The notes under the pieces are model-generated. The model worked only from the letters and a program-made list of their open reading frames with translations, was not told where the DNA came from and ran no database searches. From Struthio camelus (taxonomy: Eukaryota; Chordata; Aves; Struthioniformes; Struthionidae), in NCBI RefSeq assembly GCF_040807025.1, contig NC_090982.1:87979463-88043462 (forward strand): DNA of 64,000 bases. The letters are read 5' to 3'. Below are positions 43,119 to 64,000 of this stretch, piece after piece. The position numbers and the translations under genes were made by a program. Every line of letters starts with the position of its first letter. Within the stretch, counting starts at the first letter, position 1.

Positions 43119-46100
43119 CACACATATGGTAAGATCAAACCTAGCATGTATACCAGGTCGTTCCATAAATGGAGGACACGTGAAGGTTGATTTCTTGGGG
43201 CTTTGTGTGTCTGCTACGACTCAGGTCTCGCCCTGTTTGAGGCCATATCGCAGCCCTGTCCTGTGGGGATATGCAAACAACGGCTATTAATGGTAAGTTT
43301 GGCTTCAGAGGTTGCCTTAAAATGGGCTGGTCATTTTCTTTTCTCTTTTAAACATGATGGGCTGTTTTCACAAAACTACGAGGAGCTCAGTACCTTTAGG
43401 ACCACCACCATGCTGCCAAGCTCAGCTGAAAATCCCCATGTGAGCTATCAGGTATTATGAGGGAGACACGGAGCCAGACAAGGCCCTGGTGTTAGTCTGA
43501 TCTTCTCAAGAAGAAGACAACCTGGTTATTCTAAGCATTTATGTCAACAGACTGAAATTTCATTGCAGCAGTGGAAGAAGCAAAATTAAGCCGAACACAC
43601 CCACGAGAAGCACTGCAGTCTCCTGGTGCTCAGTCTGATGAGCTGTATGCCAACACACCACCTGTCACTGCCGCGGTGAGGGGACCAAGGGCTACAACCT
43701 CCTCCACCAGGCCACCGCTACGCGCGACCACGCAAACATCCAGTGAGCCCAGAGCGAACCCCGGTACCATCAGCCCCACTTGGAAGGGCTGGGAAGCGCT
43801 TGCAAACGATAACAGAAGATACAAAAATGCCGTATTTTCTGCTCCTCCCTAACCAGCAAGCAGTGCCGACGTTTTGTCTATTATATAAACATCAGTTTTG
43901 CCTGGAGGTAGAGCAAAGATATGAATCATTCCCCCTAGCCCAGGAGTGTAGATCTATAAATAATACTTATCTTTAGAGATTCAAGCTCACTTTGAAGGTC
44001 TATTAATATTTTATTTATTTCCATCTCTTTAAACAGCCCCCCACTGCAACACTCAGCAGATCGGAGAGGAAAAAAACAACAAAACAACAACCCGCAGAAC
44101 ATGCACTGGAGGTACAGACGGGCCCTAAAGTTGAGGTGTGCTTCTCTGAGTTACCCCCTCTTTGAAATCATAATCTCCCACACACAGGTACAGGGGCAGG
44201 CACACATGTACATGCTCATATGCAATGTACCGTGCGCTTGAAATAATTCAGTCAAAGGAAAAAACCGTGAGAAGCCCTAATCTTGGGCTATTCTGGCTCT
44301 TAAAAGTTAAAGAAGCTTCTGGAAGGCAAAAAAAAAATACAGCTACTGAGTAGGATGATCCCACCGACAGGGAGCAAGTAATGATCAAGGTCAGTCCACG
44401 GGACTTTTTAGTGTAGGTCTCTTTGGAGGCGTTTCCATACTAGGTTGGCAGGCAGCATGAAAACCTGGCCAGTGTTCGAATTTGCATTTGCGTTAATCTT
44501 TTATGGCATTTTAAAAACTGTGGGAGTGGGAAGAAGGCTAGACCTTGTCTTCTCCTAACATTGCATTTTAGTTTGTACATACAGTAACAGGTATTCGGTA
44601 TAAATGTGAGGCTTTTCAGGTTATGCTAATTTGTATGTATTTCAGATTATCTATATGTTATCTATATATTATATTTCAGATTATCTACCTATTCATCATG
44701 GATGGGAAGTTGTTTCAAAAAATTGCCTCAAAATTAATCCTCAAATATTCAGCATTTCATATGACAGATGCGTATCTGTAATTAATACAGACATACAAAA
44801 GACGCTAAGATTTTCAGAAGCATATTCCATAAGGAGCATGAAGCGGAGAACGACTGCATTTTGTGAAGTAACCAAACCTCTCAGAAGACCTACCCGTTCC
44901 ACGGAAGCACATGAAGGTACATGACACTTCTCCATTTCCATTTTAGCTCATTTACAGTAGAAAACCGTGCTGGCGTATGGTAAACTTGAATATTTCTACT
45001 TAGCAAATAGAGGGATATTTTAGTTCTTGTTAAAGGGATGAGGAATGGGAATGCGTCTGACGTTACCAATCATCACTCGCATCCTCAAATCAGAACGCGA
45101 CAACGGAAAGGGTGTCTTAAAATCCATACTTGGCATTCGCAGAGCAGAGCGGCACACATCACCGGGCCATCGCACATGACGGGTGTTAAGCAGGCACCCG
45201 CTCGGTTTGAACCGGGTCCTCTTTAAATCTGATGACAAAATGCCCCCACTTCCATCCTGCAGCTACCAAGAGCGAGCAAAAATCCACTCATAGTTTCAGC
45301 CTGCTTCCAAGAAGTGTAAGGGGTTTTTCTTCCTTTTTGAAAAACTAACTATTCTGCTGTCTTTACGATCCTTTTCTCAAAAATGTCAAAATGTATAGCG
45401 CTTAGTCTGGCAGTTATTTAATTCTTATTATTTCCAAAGATAAATGCCTCCAGAGCGGGCTGCCAGCCTAAGCTACTCTTCAATTATTTCAAACACAAAT
45501 GCGCGGTAAAGTTAGAATTTTTGAAAGTGGATGATGGGGCAGCCCCTGGAAATGGCACCTGACAGACTAACTTCACCTTTTTTTTTTTTTTTTACAGAAT
45601 AATTGAAGTATTTTTCTGCAAAAGGACAGTTTCCCCAGCTCCCTGTTGTATACGTACAAATCGCCTCCTGAGCAGTAAAACACTTCTCTCCAAATACTCC
45701 TCTCAAAAAAGAAGCTGCCTAAACCAGCAGGTATTAGTGGGAAGCCAAACCCCAGGGAGCAGGACCCCAGGGAAAGGAGATCCCTTATCTGCACCGGATT
45801 GTCCGCTTGTGCGTGCCAGAGGGCACACAGGCCCTCATGTGAACGCAGGTAGATGAGGGAGATACTTGTTTTTTCAGTAAACATAAAGAGAAAAGTTGAT
45901 GCGTCTGCACGGTAATTAGATACCGATTGACAAAGAAAACTGTTTTGGTGTCTTTGAATTGTGATCTCCCCATGAAATATCAATTATACCCGGCAGCCTC
46001 AAAGTGCTGCATTTAATTTTGGATCTTCTTGAATTATCTCTATATATCTTCGCCATGGCTATGAAGACAGAACCTATTATTCTCCAAAGCGAGAAAGCCC

Positions 46101-47399
46101 ACTATCTGACCCAGAAGTGAATCTTGAGAAGTGGTAAGAAATGGCCATACAAATATTTCTTTTATTGCTCACAGATGGGCATTTGAAGTCCGTGAATTGT
46201 AAGGAGCAGACATAGGCTGTAAAAACCGGGGAAAGGTTTCCTATGAAGGTATGAGCGTTGCGCTCCTTCCCCTACATTTAACTCTTCTCATACTCAGAGG
46301 CAGCCTTCATACAAATCATTAACTTTCTAAACACAAAGATTAAAAAGGAAAAACTAACAACTACTGTCAAATGCTCTCTGGATAGCCATTTCCAGCTATG
46401 GTTAGGAAGAGATTATTCCTAACTTGCTAATATAAGGAACAAATGCAACAAGCAACATGCTTTGTACTTTTAAAAATGATGACCTTGTGTTATCCAATTA
46501 GATAAATAAAAACATGAGGCAGGAAAGTTGTAAGGTGATGCATGTTAACATGTGTTCAATATTGTCAAAATTTATAAGTCTGACAGAAAGCAGATTTGTG
46601 CAAAGCCCTTATAAACCTCTACTGCTATATTAAAAAGGGAACAGCACAGGGCACTTTGAAACAAATGGTCTCTCACTGTATGTGTGTATTATTCGTCCAA
46701 ATTATTCACTCTTCTTTAACTGCACTGAAGTCTTTCATCTCCATGCTATACAATAATAGTTTCCATATGACCGGTGGCTCAGCTATAAATAAGATCAAAA
46801 GCAAAAGAAAGGATTTAATAAAAAAAAAAAAAGACATTAAGAGTGGCATTAAATCAGGAAAAAAGCAAAGTTCAATTTTTTTCCTACAGAAAAAAGTAGT
46901 GCTGAGTACTAAGCAGCTCTCCAAATATCTGAAGAAAAGGCATTTTGCGAGCCAGTTGTATGCAAAAGCCATTTAAATGCAGCTGAAAGTGGCAAAGCTG
47001 AACTTCAGTATTAAAAGAGAAGAAGGAACGAGAGAAAAAAAAAAGTGCCACGTCTTAAGCAGAGGCAGGGATGCTGGCTAAACAGTGGCTTTCAAGTCAG
47101 GAACCGTACGAGAGCGCACCGCATGGCAGCGCTCCACGCGCTTCTCTGTGCGCTTTCTGTTCTGCTTTACGGGAGCAGGTTTGGGCAGTCCAGTGTTTCG
47201 GAGGCGATCACGGCATCACTCAGCTCTAGCGCACGAGCGCTGCAAAAGGAAGTTTTATTTGGCATTAAACGTTCACTCGATGCGAAGAGCCAACTTCCCA
47301 AACAAATTTTCTTCCAGTGCTGCAAAAATTACAAGGTTAATCTCTGTTCCCGGCTGGACAGACAGCTGTTAATAATCGGCGTTCAGCAGAGAGGAGGCG

Positions 47400-48150
47400 C
47401 GTTCCCTTTCTTCCGCCTCGCGCTAGCTACCCCAAGTGCCCGGCGCTTCAGAGATTCGGCGTGTTTCAGCTCTCCGCTGCTTTCAGGCTCATTTAGGTGC
47501 TGATCCTATGAATAGAGGCAGCGCGCGCGGCGGCGGCGTTCCCCTGCACGGACCCAGCGAGCCTTCGCTCGCTGCTCTGCTCTTCCACGCTTAAATGGCA
47601 TTTCTTTCACGCTATGTGAGATAATGGAAGTATTTTAAGGGAAATCAACCAGTCGCGACCTATTATGGAGAGAAGTGGGTTGCCATGGCCGGCGAAGTGA
47701 AGTCAGTGAAATAATCCTTATGATTTCTTTCCAACAGAGATGATTATTCGTTTAAGTATTGCCTAAATCCGGCGATATAAAGGGTTCTAAAGTACAGGAT
47801 TAGGAATATTAACTCTTCCTCATTTAGCTGCTCGTGAGGGACCGTGCTGCAAAGCAGTCGGCCAGCTTGGCCGTTTCATCCCGTTTTGGTACCGTACTCC
47901 GGACGAACGGCGCTATCACCCCAAAGCTGACGGGGCTCCGAGCGCCCTCCGCCGCGTTCGTCCCCCCTTGTTCCCGAGCACCTGCTTGAACGGCGACCTC
48001 AGCTCCCCACCTCGACATCCAGACAGTTCCCCAAACAGCTTTTTAAACAAAAGCCAGCTGTTTCTCATCTGGACGGCAGGGCAACGCGACGCGGGGCAGC
48101 TCGGCGGGCCGCTGCCCGGAGCTGCCCCGCGCCGGCAGCGAGCAAGCCCC
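47400..48150. other. Intronic CpG-rich patch flanking an AT-rich core
   Basis: GC/CpG-rich sequence at 47400-47590 (GCAGCGCGCGCGGCGGCGGC) and 47840-48150 flanks an AT-rich core (47590-47830) with CTATGTGAGATAATGGAAGT, GACCTATTATGGAGAGAAGT and GAGATGATTATTCGTTTAAG. The layout suggests a regulatory element or promoter, but no transcript or known motif confirms it. Confidence 0.35.
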
Positions 48151-51100
48151 CGACTGAAACCTGGAAACCAAATACTACCGTTTTAACAACGTGCCTAATT
48201 AACTAGCTAAAGATGAATGAAGCCTTTGTGCGGGGACAATGTTTTCCAAAAGAGGTGTCATTTAAAGACTGGTCAATGGTTTCTCTCCTGGCCAAAATGA
48301 ACTTTACAGCCTCAAAATCATTTAAAAACATGATACAGGCTGTAATTGCCTGGCATCAGGAATGTCAACCAATCAGGCAGAAAACGGTGCCATATAAAAA
48401 TCTTACACTGGTGCTTGTTATGTTAGATTTCATCCCAGGAAGCTCATTTTGTCCAGTTTTTTTCTTTTCAATTTATATTATACCTGTTAACTAAAAACCA
48501 CAGGCAAACAAAACAAACAACAGATGCAAAAGCTACAACTGCGATAAAAATTAAGAAGAGAAAAAGATAATAAGAAAGAATAGCAAAAGCCAAATTTTGT
48601 CTTTTAAATAATGCCAAGTTGCTTGACTCTTTTTGTTTATGTTTGAATGACATAACTGAATTACTTCATGAGCTGCTACTTTAATTCCTAGGGGTGGAAA
48701 ATTCCATAAGTTAATTTAATGTGGATGTAAAAAAAATATACACGAACATGCTCTCTTCCTGTGGGCCCTCATGTGAAGCATGCAGACAAGCTGATGGACT
48801 TCTAAGCACTATCTTAAAAATAACGCTTACCAGTCTGTGTTTTATAATGATTTTGATCAATCCCTCCACGCACTGCTACAAAAGGAACATGTGTCTTCTA
48901 AGACTTCTGTGCAAAAGTTGGCATTCACATGCTGTTTTCGACAATTTAATTTAAAAAGTTACAATAAAATCCCCACAATCTACATAACCTCTGAAACAAC
49001 AGGAACTACTGAAAGTCAGGAAATTCACAGTTAAAGCTGAAAATATAAGCTTAGCTCATGCCCTTGAGAGAGGGAGATGGGAAGGTACAACGAAATGACC
49101 CTAACCCTGAAGTTTCTATCTGGACATGCAACGTGTTAGCTTCTGTCCCAAAGGCCATTCCAGACACAGAAATATTATGAGCAGCTTTGAGAACAAAAGC
49201 TACATCATCCTTATTGCTAAGCCATTCCTGAATCTTCACAGCCAGCTCACAGAAGTTTCTTTATGGGTGTACAGGGTTGCTTTGCGTTTGCGCTACAAGT
49301 TCAGCATATGGAGGCTACCTACATTTTAATTATGATGTTTTCAGCCCAGCAAATACTTACGCATGTGCTTAAATTCAATGTCAGGAATAGTCCCAGTGGG
49401 ACTACGCTTGGTAATAAAGTTAAGCGCACATGTGCTTGGGAGAATCGAGGTCTTGGGGTGGGAAACTCGAGCCTGTGGCTCCCCGATTTGGTCAGAGCCT
49501 TGTGCCCTTCCTCCAGCCTGGCCGGTCACCACGGGAAGCGGACCGGGCCGAGGAGATCGCCCCGCGCCGGAGGCCGGGATGCGGGTGCCCGAGCCTGTCC
49601 CCAGGGAGCAGTCCTGCCACTTCCAACGCGGAGGAGACGCGCACAGGGGAGCTGAGGTTTGTTCCAGACTTCCACTGCTCAACCCATTTGTTGCTAAGCT
49701 GGCATCAAATATACCATATTTGTAAATGGTGGGAATTAATGTGCATTGGTTTGCTAATATCGAAGGAGAAATTAGAAACAAGGGCATCAGCAAATTCCAG
49801 GGGCCTGCTAAAAACCAGTAAACGCTGAAGTGCTCTCCTTATTGGGCCATTAATAGAAGAGTGACAACGTAAAACAAGAAGCCCCTTATAAGAAAGCTTG
49901 CTATAGAAAACAGCTCATGCAGTGAATAAAATTTTGCTCTTGGCTACACAGCTGTAAATCTGGACTAATTCCACCCAAATCAGAGAACTTAATTCACATT
50001 TTCGGCAGAGCAGCGACGAGCGGCATCTGACCCATCTTTGTGTTATTTTCGTCTGGGGAAAAAAAAAGTTGCACATCTGTTGTGTAACAGCGAGCGGTGG
50101 CGAACAGTCCACACGGCAGAGCTGCGGGAAAGCGGCCCCGGCTCCGGCCCCGCTCTCGAGCGTCTCCGGCGTGCTCGGCGGCCCAAGGCAGCGCGCGAAG
50201 GTGTACCGTGGGCACGGAGACTTCCACCAGCACATTCTGTACAAGTTTCCGGTCCATACCTCCCACTGCTACTTTATTTACTGCAGCTGGCCAAAGTTTT
50301 ATAGCCTGTTTCATGTATTAAAATTCAAATGTGGAAAACATTACCAGTATCCTCCTTGATTTTTTTTTTTTTTTCAATTTTTTTTTTCCCCCCTTCAACT
50401 TCCTTTTCAGCGTGGAATGTATCAAACGGTCAAAGGCTAACTTAAGACTGACTCTACTCAAAAACTATTTCCTTTGTTCTTATGTTTTTACTTCAAAATT
50501 CATACCAGTTTTCCAAAAGAAATTATCAGGCCTGACTCTTTCACACAAGTTACAGTTTCAGACAGTGAGTAATGCTGTTTGGGAACTTAGCAGGCTCTGT
50601 TTTTTTCAGAGAAATGTGCCCGTCTTGTTTTCAGAAGTAGCAAGGCTCTCAAAGAAGCATATCTTCGATTTGAATCCTCCTGCTCCATTAACTTTGATCG
50701 ACTATATCCCTTTTTTACAGACTCCAGAAGAGAAGTAAACAGGAGCCGGTCTTCAAAACAAAAGCGATAAGACTCTATCGCTCTGCATTTCCAAATCAAA
50801 ACAGGAGAACTTCTGAAAAAACAAGTGCCTAACTATTCTTAAAAATATGAACGCATTTTTTAGAGGCATGATATGATCGCTTTAATTTTTCATTGTTGCT
50901 GGGTTTTTGTTTAAATCTAACTTCACCTACATCTGGTATTTAAGCGAGGAGCACATATTTTTGGAACAAACCGTCTCTGAAGTGATGCCCTGGGTGCATG
51001 TTGCATCAGTTTAACATATGCAAAGCGAACAAAGCTACAAAAATTAAACTCTTTTCTCTTGATTGAGAGCAGATATGCAGAAAGAGTTGTAAGTCACAGA

Positions 51101-52289
51101 TCTGGCTTTTAATAAAGCCAGATTTCTTCATTAAAAGCAGTATTGTTTAAACACTGGAGGAAAAAATAGCTTTGTACAAACTAAAATCTTAGATTATATG
51201 TATCCCAAGTGTATTTAACATATTACCTGAGGCCAAGCTAAATTACAATCTAGAATTTCCTTTTGTGAATTCTCAGCAACTGCCACAGAGAGCAAAACAA
51301 TGTCTGGTTCATGCTAATTTTATTGGGGAAGGGGAGAGGAGACGGATTTAACTGAGCTGCTGAAAAAGCATCTTTCTACCTCTCAGAGCCCTCTTGCCAG
51401 ACCATTTTCAGTTAACGCTTAGCATTTTTTTTGAATCTACAAATGACACAAGCCCATTTGTGGCTTTTAATGATATTTCACCCATGACAGAGTCACTTTT
51501 ATTAACATTTAATTTAATGAGGAGCAGAGCCTGTCACAAAGCTGCCTCAGTTAAAAAAACAAAAAACAAAAAACAACCTTATGCTAGTTTCTCAGGTACT
51601 TAATTTCGACAGCTAATACTACGTTTTAATAACTTGTAGCAACAGGAACTATTTCATTCTTAGCCAGTTTACAAACTATGGGCAAATATTTAGCTTATGA
51701 CACTGAACGTGGACAAGTCTGAAAAAGACATCTGTTTGGTCAAGAAGATCCGGGTGAGAATATTTGACAGTCAAACCTTTCCTCACCGGGAGAGAGCTAG
51801 AGACAGATGGGATATTCAAATTCCCACAGGCGACGGCAGGCCTCCGTTGTTGAGGCCTTGGCCGGTGGCAAGCGCTCAAGGTTAGAAATCGCAAGTCGAC
51901 CTTGCCAGAAGCTGGGGATGTCGGGAGGCTGCACGGCGGCGGTGCCAGCACCCGCGTGCCGGGCATCTCGGGAAAGTCCTCCCGGCGCCGGGCGGCAAAG
52001 CGGGACGAGATGCCTGGGAACGCCTTTGAGCATTGCACAAGAGCCCGGGAATTGCCACGCTGAATAAAAGTCGTGGTCTCAATGATGCTAGGAGGCTCAT
52101 TATTTTCTAATCACCTAGCCGAGGATCACGACAGCGCCCAGCACTGGGGCATCCCAAGTGTGTGCAGCAGACCGGAGGAGGAGGCAATTATGAAATAATT
52201 GGCCACTAGAAGAAGCTCCTTCCTTCCCCCAGCAGTTGCCTCACACTCGGGCATCAAAGTTTTTCTTTTTTTTTTTTCCTTTCCCCTTG

Positions 52290-53470
52290 TGAAAAAAGGA
52301 GGAATCTTGTCTGAATCCTGTCAAGCAAAACTCTAAATGTTTGCATTTTCCATATGATGCCTAATCCTATTTGGAATGCTTCTGAACATTTGGCCTTGAT
52401 TACATCTTGGAGCAATGAACTTCACAGGTCATTGTGTGTTGAATAAAAAGTATTTCTTTTTGTCAGGTTCACTGAATGTCCCCTTGTTCTTTAATTATAA
52501 GGAAGGATGAATAGGAGAGCTAGATTTACCTTTTCTATGCTATCTATTATTCTACGTACCTCTATTATGTCTCCTCTTATTCATCTCCTTTCTAAACAAC
52601 ACCACCACAATCTGTTCAATCTCTCTTCACAGGAAAATCTTTCCATGCTTGCCATCATCTTTGGTGCTTGCCGCTGAATTCCTTCCAATTTTACTAAACT
52701 TTTTGGAGATAGGAAAACCAAAACAACACGGAGCTCCAGGTAAGGATAAATACATACACATACATATATACACGCACACACACACATACACGTACATATA
52801 TATGGAATACACTGATTGGCATTCCATCAGTTTTGGTGTCCTTTCTCATGTTCTTTTTCAATTCAAAGGGCTTCTTTTTTTGTTTTGTTTTGGGTTTTTC
52901 TTAATGATTCTTGCGCACTGAAGAGAAATTTCTATGCGACTCTCTAGCAGAGGCACATGCTTTCTTCCTGAATTGTTTGGAGCCCAATATGTATATGGTT
53001 AATTGAAATTCTTTCTTCTAATCTGCACTGCCTTGCCCTTAGACTGTGGGATGAGAAGGGGATCAAGCCTAGTCCTCCTACAACGCCACATGGCAGTGAA
53101 CTGGCCGCGGATCTGTCATGTCCCTTTCTCTTTCCACATATTTTCCTCCAGTCTTAATTAACCTAAATAGTTTGAACCATCTGAAAATACTGCCAGATAA
53201 CTCATTGTTCCCTTTTTCCATTCCACATATGAGTAAGCAACGTTATTCCTAGAATTACATTTTAAAGCATCAGAATTACCGCCCTTTAATCACGCTGAAA
53301 ACCGAACATCTAATCCCACTCTGCACATATGTACCTTCACTTTCTCATCTAGAACTGCCGTTTCTCCCTTCGCGTAGGGCAGCTACTTTTCCATTAACTT
53401 CTTCTGAGGGGCTTTGTTTAAGACTTCTATAGATACAAATGCCTTTCATTAGCCGCATCCCCTTCACTTA
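52290..53470 (-). mobile_element. Old CR1 LINE remnant, same strand as TCF4
   Basis: Read on the minus strand, 52780-52600 translates with LVKLEGIQRQAPKMMASMER followed by FSCEERLNRL, matching the CR1 reverse-transcriptase C-terminus (VQRRATKMIKGLE.LSYEERLRRL as recalled). Further on come GAACAAGGGGACATTCAGTG and GAAGTTCATTGCTCCAAGAT, matching the CR1 segment after that. At 53460-53400 the strand reads GGGATGCGGCTAATGAAAGG and AGAAGTCTTAAACAAAGCCCC, resembling the CR1 region encoding the DFSKAFD motif. Spacing between the parts is close to that in an intact element, so one insertion is likely, heavily decayed and split by microsatellites near 52750-52802. No intact frame survives. Confidence 0.7.
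52752..52802 (+). repeat. CA/TACA-rich microsatellite
   Basis: ACATACACATACATATATAC followed by CACACACACACATACACGTA, an interrupted dinucleotide run inside the CR1 remnant. Confidence 0.8.
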
Positions 53471-53594
53471 TTGTTTCGCCAACATATTTAAGAGATTAAT
53501 AGATGGGAGAGACAGGATTTTCCTTTGCAAGAAAGAAAGTAACTGCGAAATACTTCCTTTCCAAAGTGCACGGCGTTTGTTATGAAGACACGAA

Positions 53595-53637
53595 CAGTGT
53601 GTATGTGTATATATATATATATGCATATATATACAGC
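53595..53637 (+). repeat. TA/TG-rich microsatellite
   Basis: GTGTGTATGTGTATATATAT then ATGCATATATATAC, a short alternating purine-pyrimidine run in the 14-kb TCF4 intron. Confidence 0.75.
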
Positions 53638-54276
53638 ACGGCAAAACCTGAAATTCCAACAGCGAACTGCAGGCCTGATGCCTCCCGTCACGGGGCCGTG
53701 CTGCCGCGAGGCACGACTCACCCCGGCCGTCGCGAGGGCCTGGGAGCTCGACGAGGCGGGCGAGCGCCAGGTCGCGGCGAGGGCTCCTCGGCGCTACACG
53801 CGGGTCATCTAGCCCCGGCGTTAGCGCGCGCGCGGCTCTCACTCTGAACCACCTTCTCCCCGCCCCCTCCCGAAATTTGAGCCTACGCTGAAAATCAGCG
53901 CAGGGTTAGCGGCCGTTTCTGAAACCCTGACCAGGCCTGCAGTCCAGAACGGTGTGTTTAAGACTAAAAAGCGCACCCCGATTCACCCCCCCCACCCCCC
54001 ACCCCAGTGGGATGCCCCTCTGCCGAAACCTTCGTTACGGCCGCGAGGAGAAGCGCCCCCGAACTCGCGCCGGGGGGCAGCGGGCGCCAAACGCGGCCGG
54101 AGGCGAGAGCGGCGGAGTCCGGGGGCCGACGACGGGCGCTGGCGGCGGCGGCGGCGGGGGGGGAAGAGAGGCGAGGCCGAAGGGGGCAACGTCGCCCTCT
54201 CGGCCGCCGCGAACCCTGCGGCGACGGCCCGGCGGGCGCCGAGCCCGGCCGCTCCCGCTGAAGCCGCAGCGCTTAC

Positions 54277-54480
54277 CATGAGCGAGTGCCGATTGGCCGA
54301 GAGCAGGCCGGTGCCGTAGCCGGAGCCGAGACCTCCCATCGCTCCATTGTGCGCCGGCCCTATTAATCCGTGCATGTCGCCATGGCTGCCGGGCATGGCG
54401 GTGGACGGCCCCACGGCGTGGTTCCGCAGCACATGAATAGCGTCGTCCAGCCGCTCCAAGCGGTCCTCAATCCGGCTTTG
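54277..54480 (-). CDS. TCF4: TCF4 coding exon (AD2 helix, [20 protein letters not shown])
   Basis: This 204-nt exon is exactly 68 codons, phase 0 at both ends, from QSRIEDR to RHSLM. Splice sites are AACAAAACAG|CAA and CTCATG|GTAAGC. It carries the amphipathic helix [15 protein letters not shown] of the loop-helix activation domain, a segment conserved in all E-proteins, followed by a Gly/Met/His-rich linker ([33 protein letters not shown]). Small substitutions relative to the mammalian sequence I remember fall in the linker (GSHGD, GLIGPAH) and not in the helix. The exon is GC-rich and sits at one end of an intragenic CpG-rich block that extends into both flanking introns, in contrast to the AT-rich 3'UTR. 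Confidence 0.97.

Positions 54481-64000
<9,520 letters not shown>

Overview
The window is vertebrate nuclear DNA, most likely from a bird. Its only recognisable gene is the 3' part of TCF4 (E2-2/ITF2, a class I basic helix-loop-helix E-protein), on the minus strand. Eight coding exons read from about 61.2 kb down to 35.0 kb, joined in consistent phase with splice sites at every junction, and encode roughly the last 360 residues. They cover the end of the Ser/Pro-rich region, the loop-helix activation domain, the repressor-like linker, the bHLH and the C-terminal tail. A 3'UTR exon of about 4.6 kb ends at an AATAAA signal near 30.04 kb. The 5' two-thirds of the gene lie beyond the right edge. 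The avian assignment rests on CR1 LINEs (one with the typical tandem 8-bp 3' end), low repeat density and GC/CpG-rich patches; other sauropsids cannot be excluded from sequence alone.

Layout. 1-30.0 kb is a gene desert downstream of TCF4. It holds CpG-rich patches (1-0.58, 0.77-1.15, 22.6-23.1 and 28.5-30.0 kb), a 5-bp ATGGC satellite (1.77-2.53 kb), a three-copy ~60-bp repeat (3.0-3.2 kb), an old CR1 (8.15-9.56 kb), a hexanucleotide microsatellite (14.4-14.6 kb), a younger CR1 (15.6-16.46 kb), a seven-copy 20-bp minisatellite (25.7-25.9 kb) and a 0.7-kb CCCCAT/CTCCAT array (27.8-28.5 kb). 30.0-34.65 kb is the TCF4 terminal 3'UTR exon. 34.96-61.23 kb holds the coding exons and introns, with one 14-kb intron (40.3-54.3 kb) carrying two CR1 remnants and CpG-rich patches. 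61.23-64.0 kb is the next intron, cut by the window edge.

The gene shows three splice choices visible in the sequence: tandem donors 12 nt apart that add or omit an RSRS tetrapeptide just before the bHLH, a NAGNAG acceptor that adds or drops one alanine, and an apparent GC-AG intron just after the stop codon. I found no second protein-coding gene, tRNA, rRNA or CRISPR array, and no novel biological system. The most unusual structures are the simple-sequence arrays (one G-rich on the TCF4 sense strand just past its poly(A) site) and the splice features.
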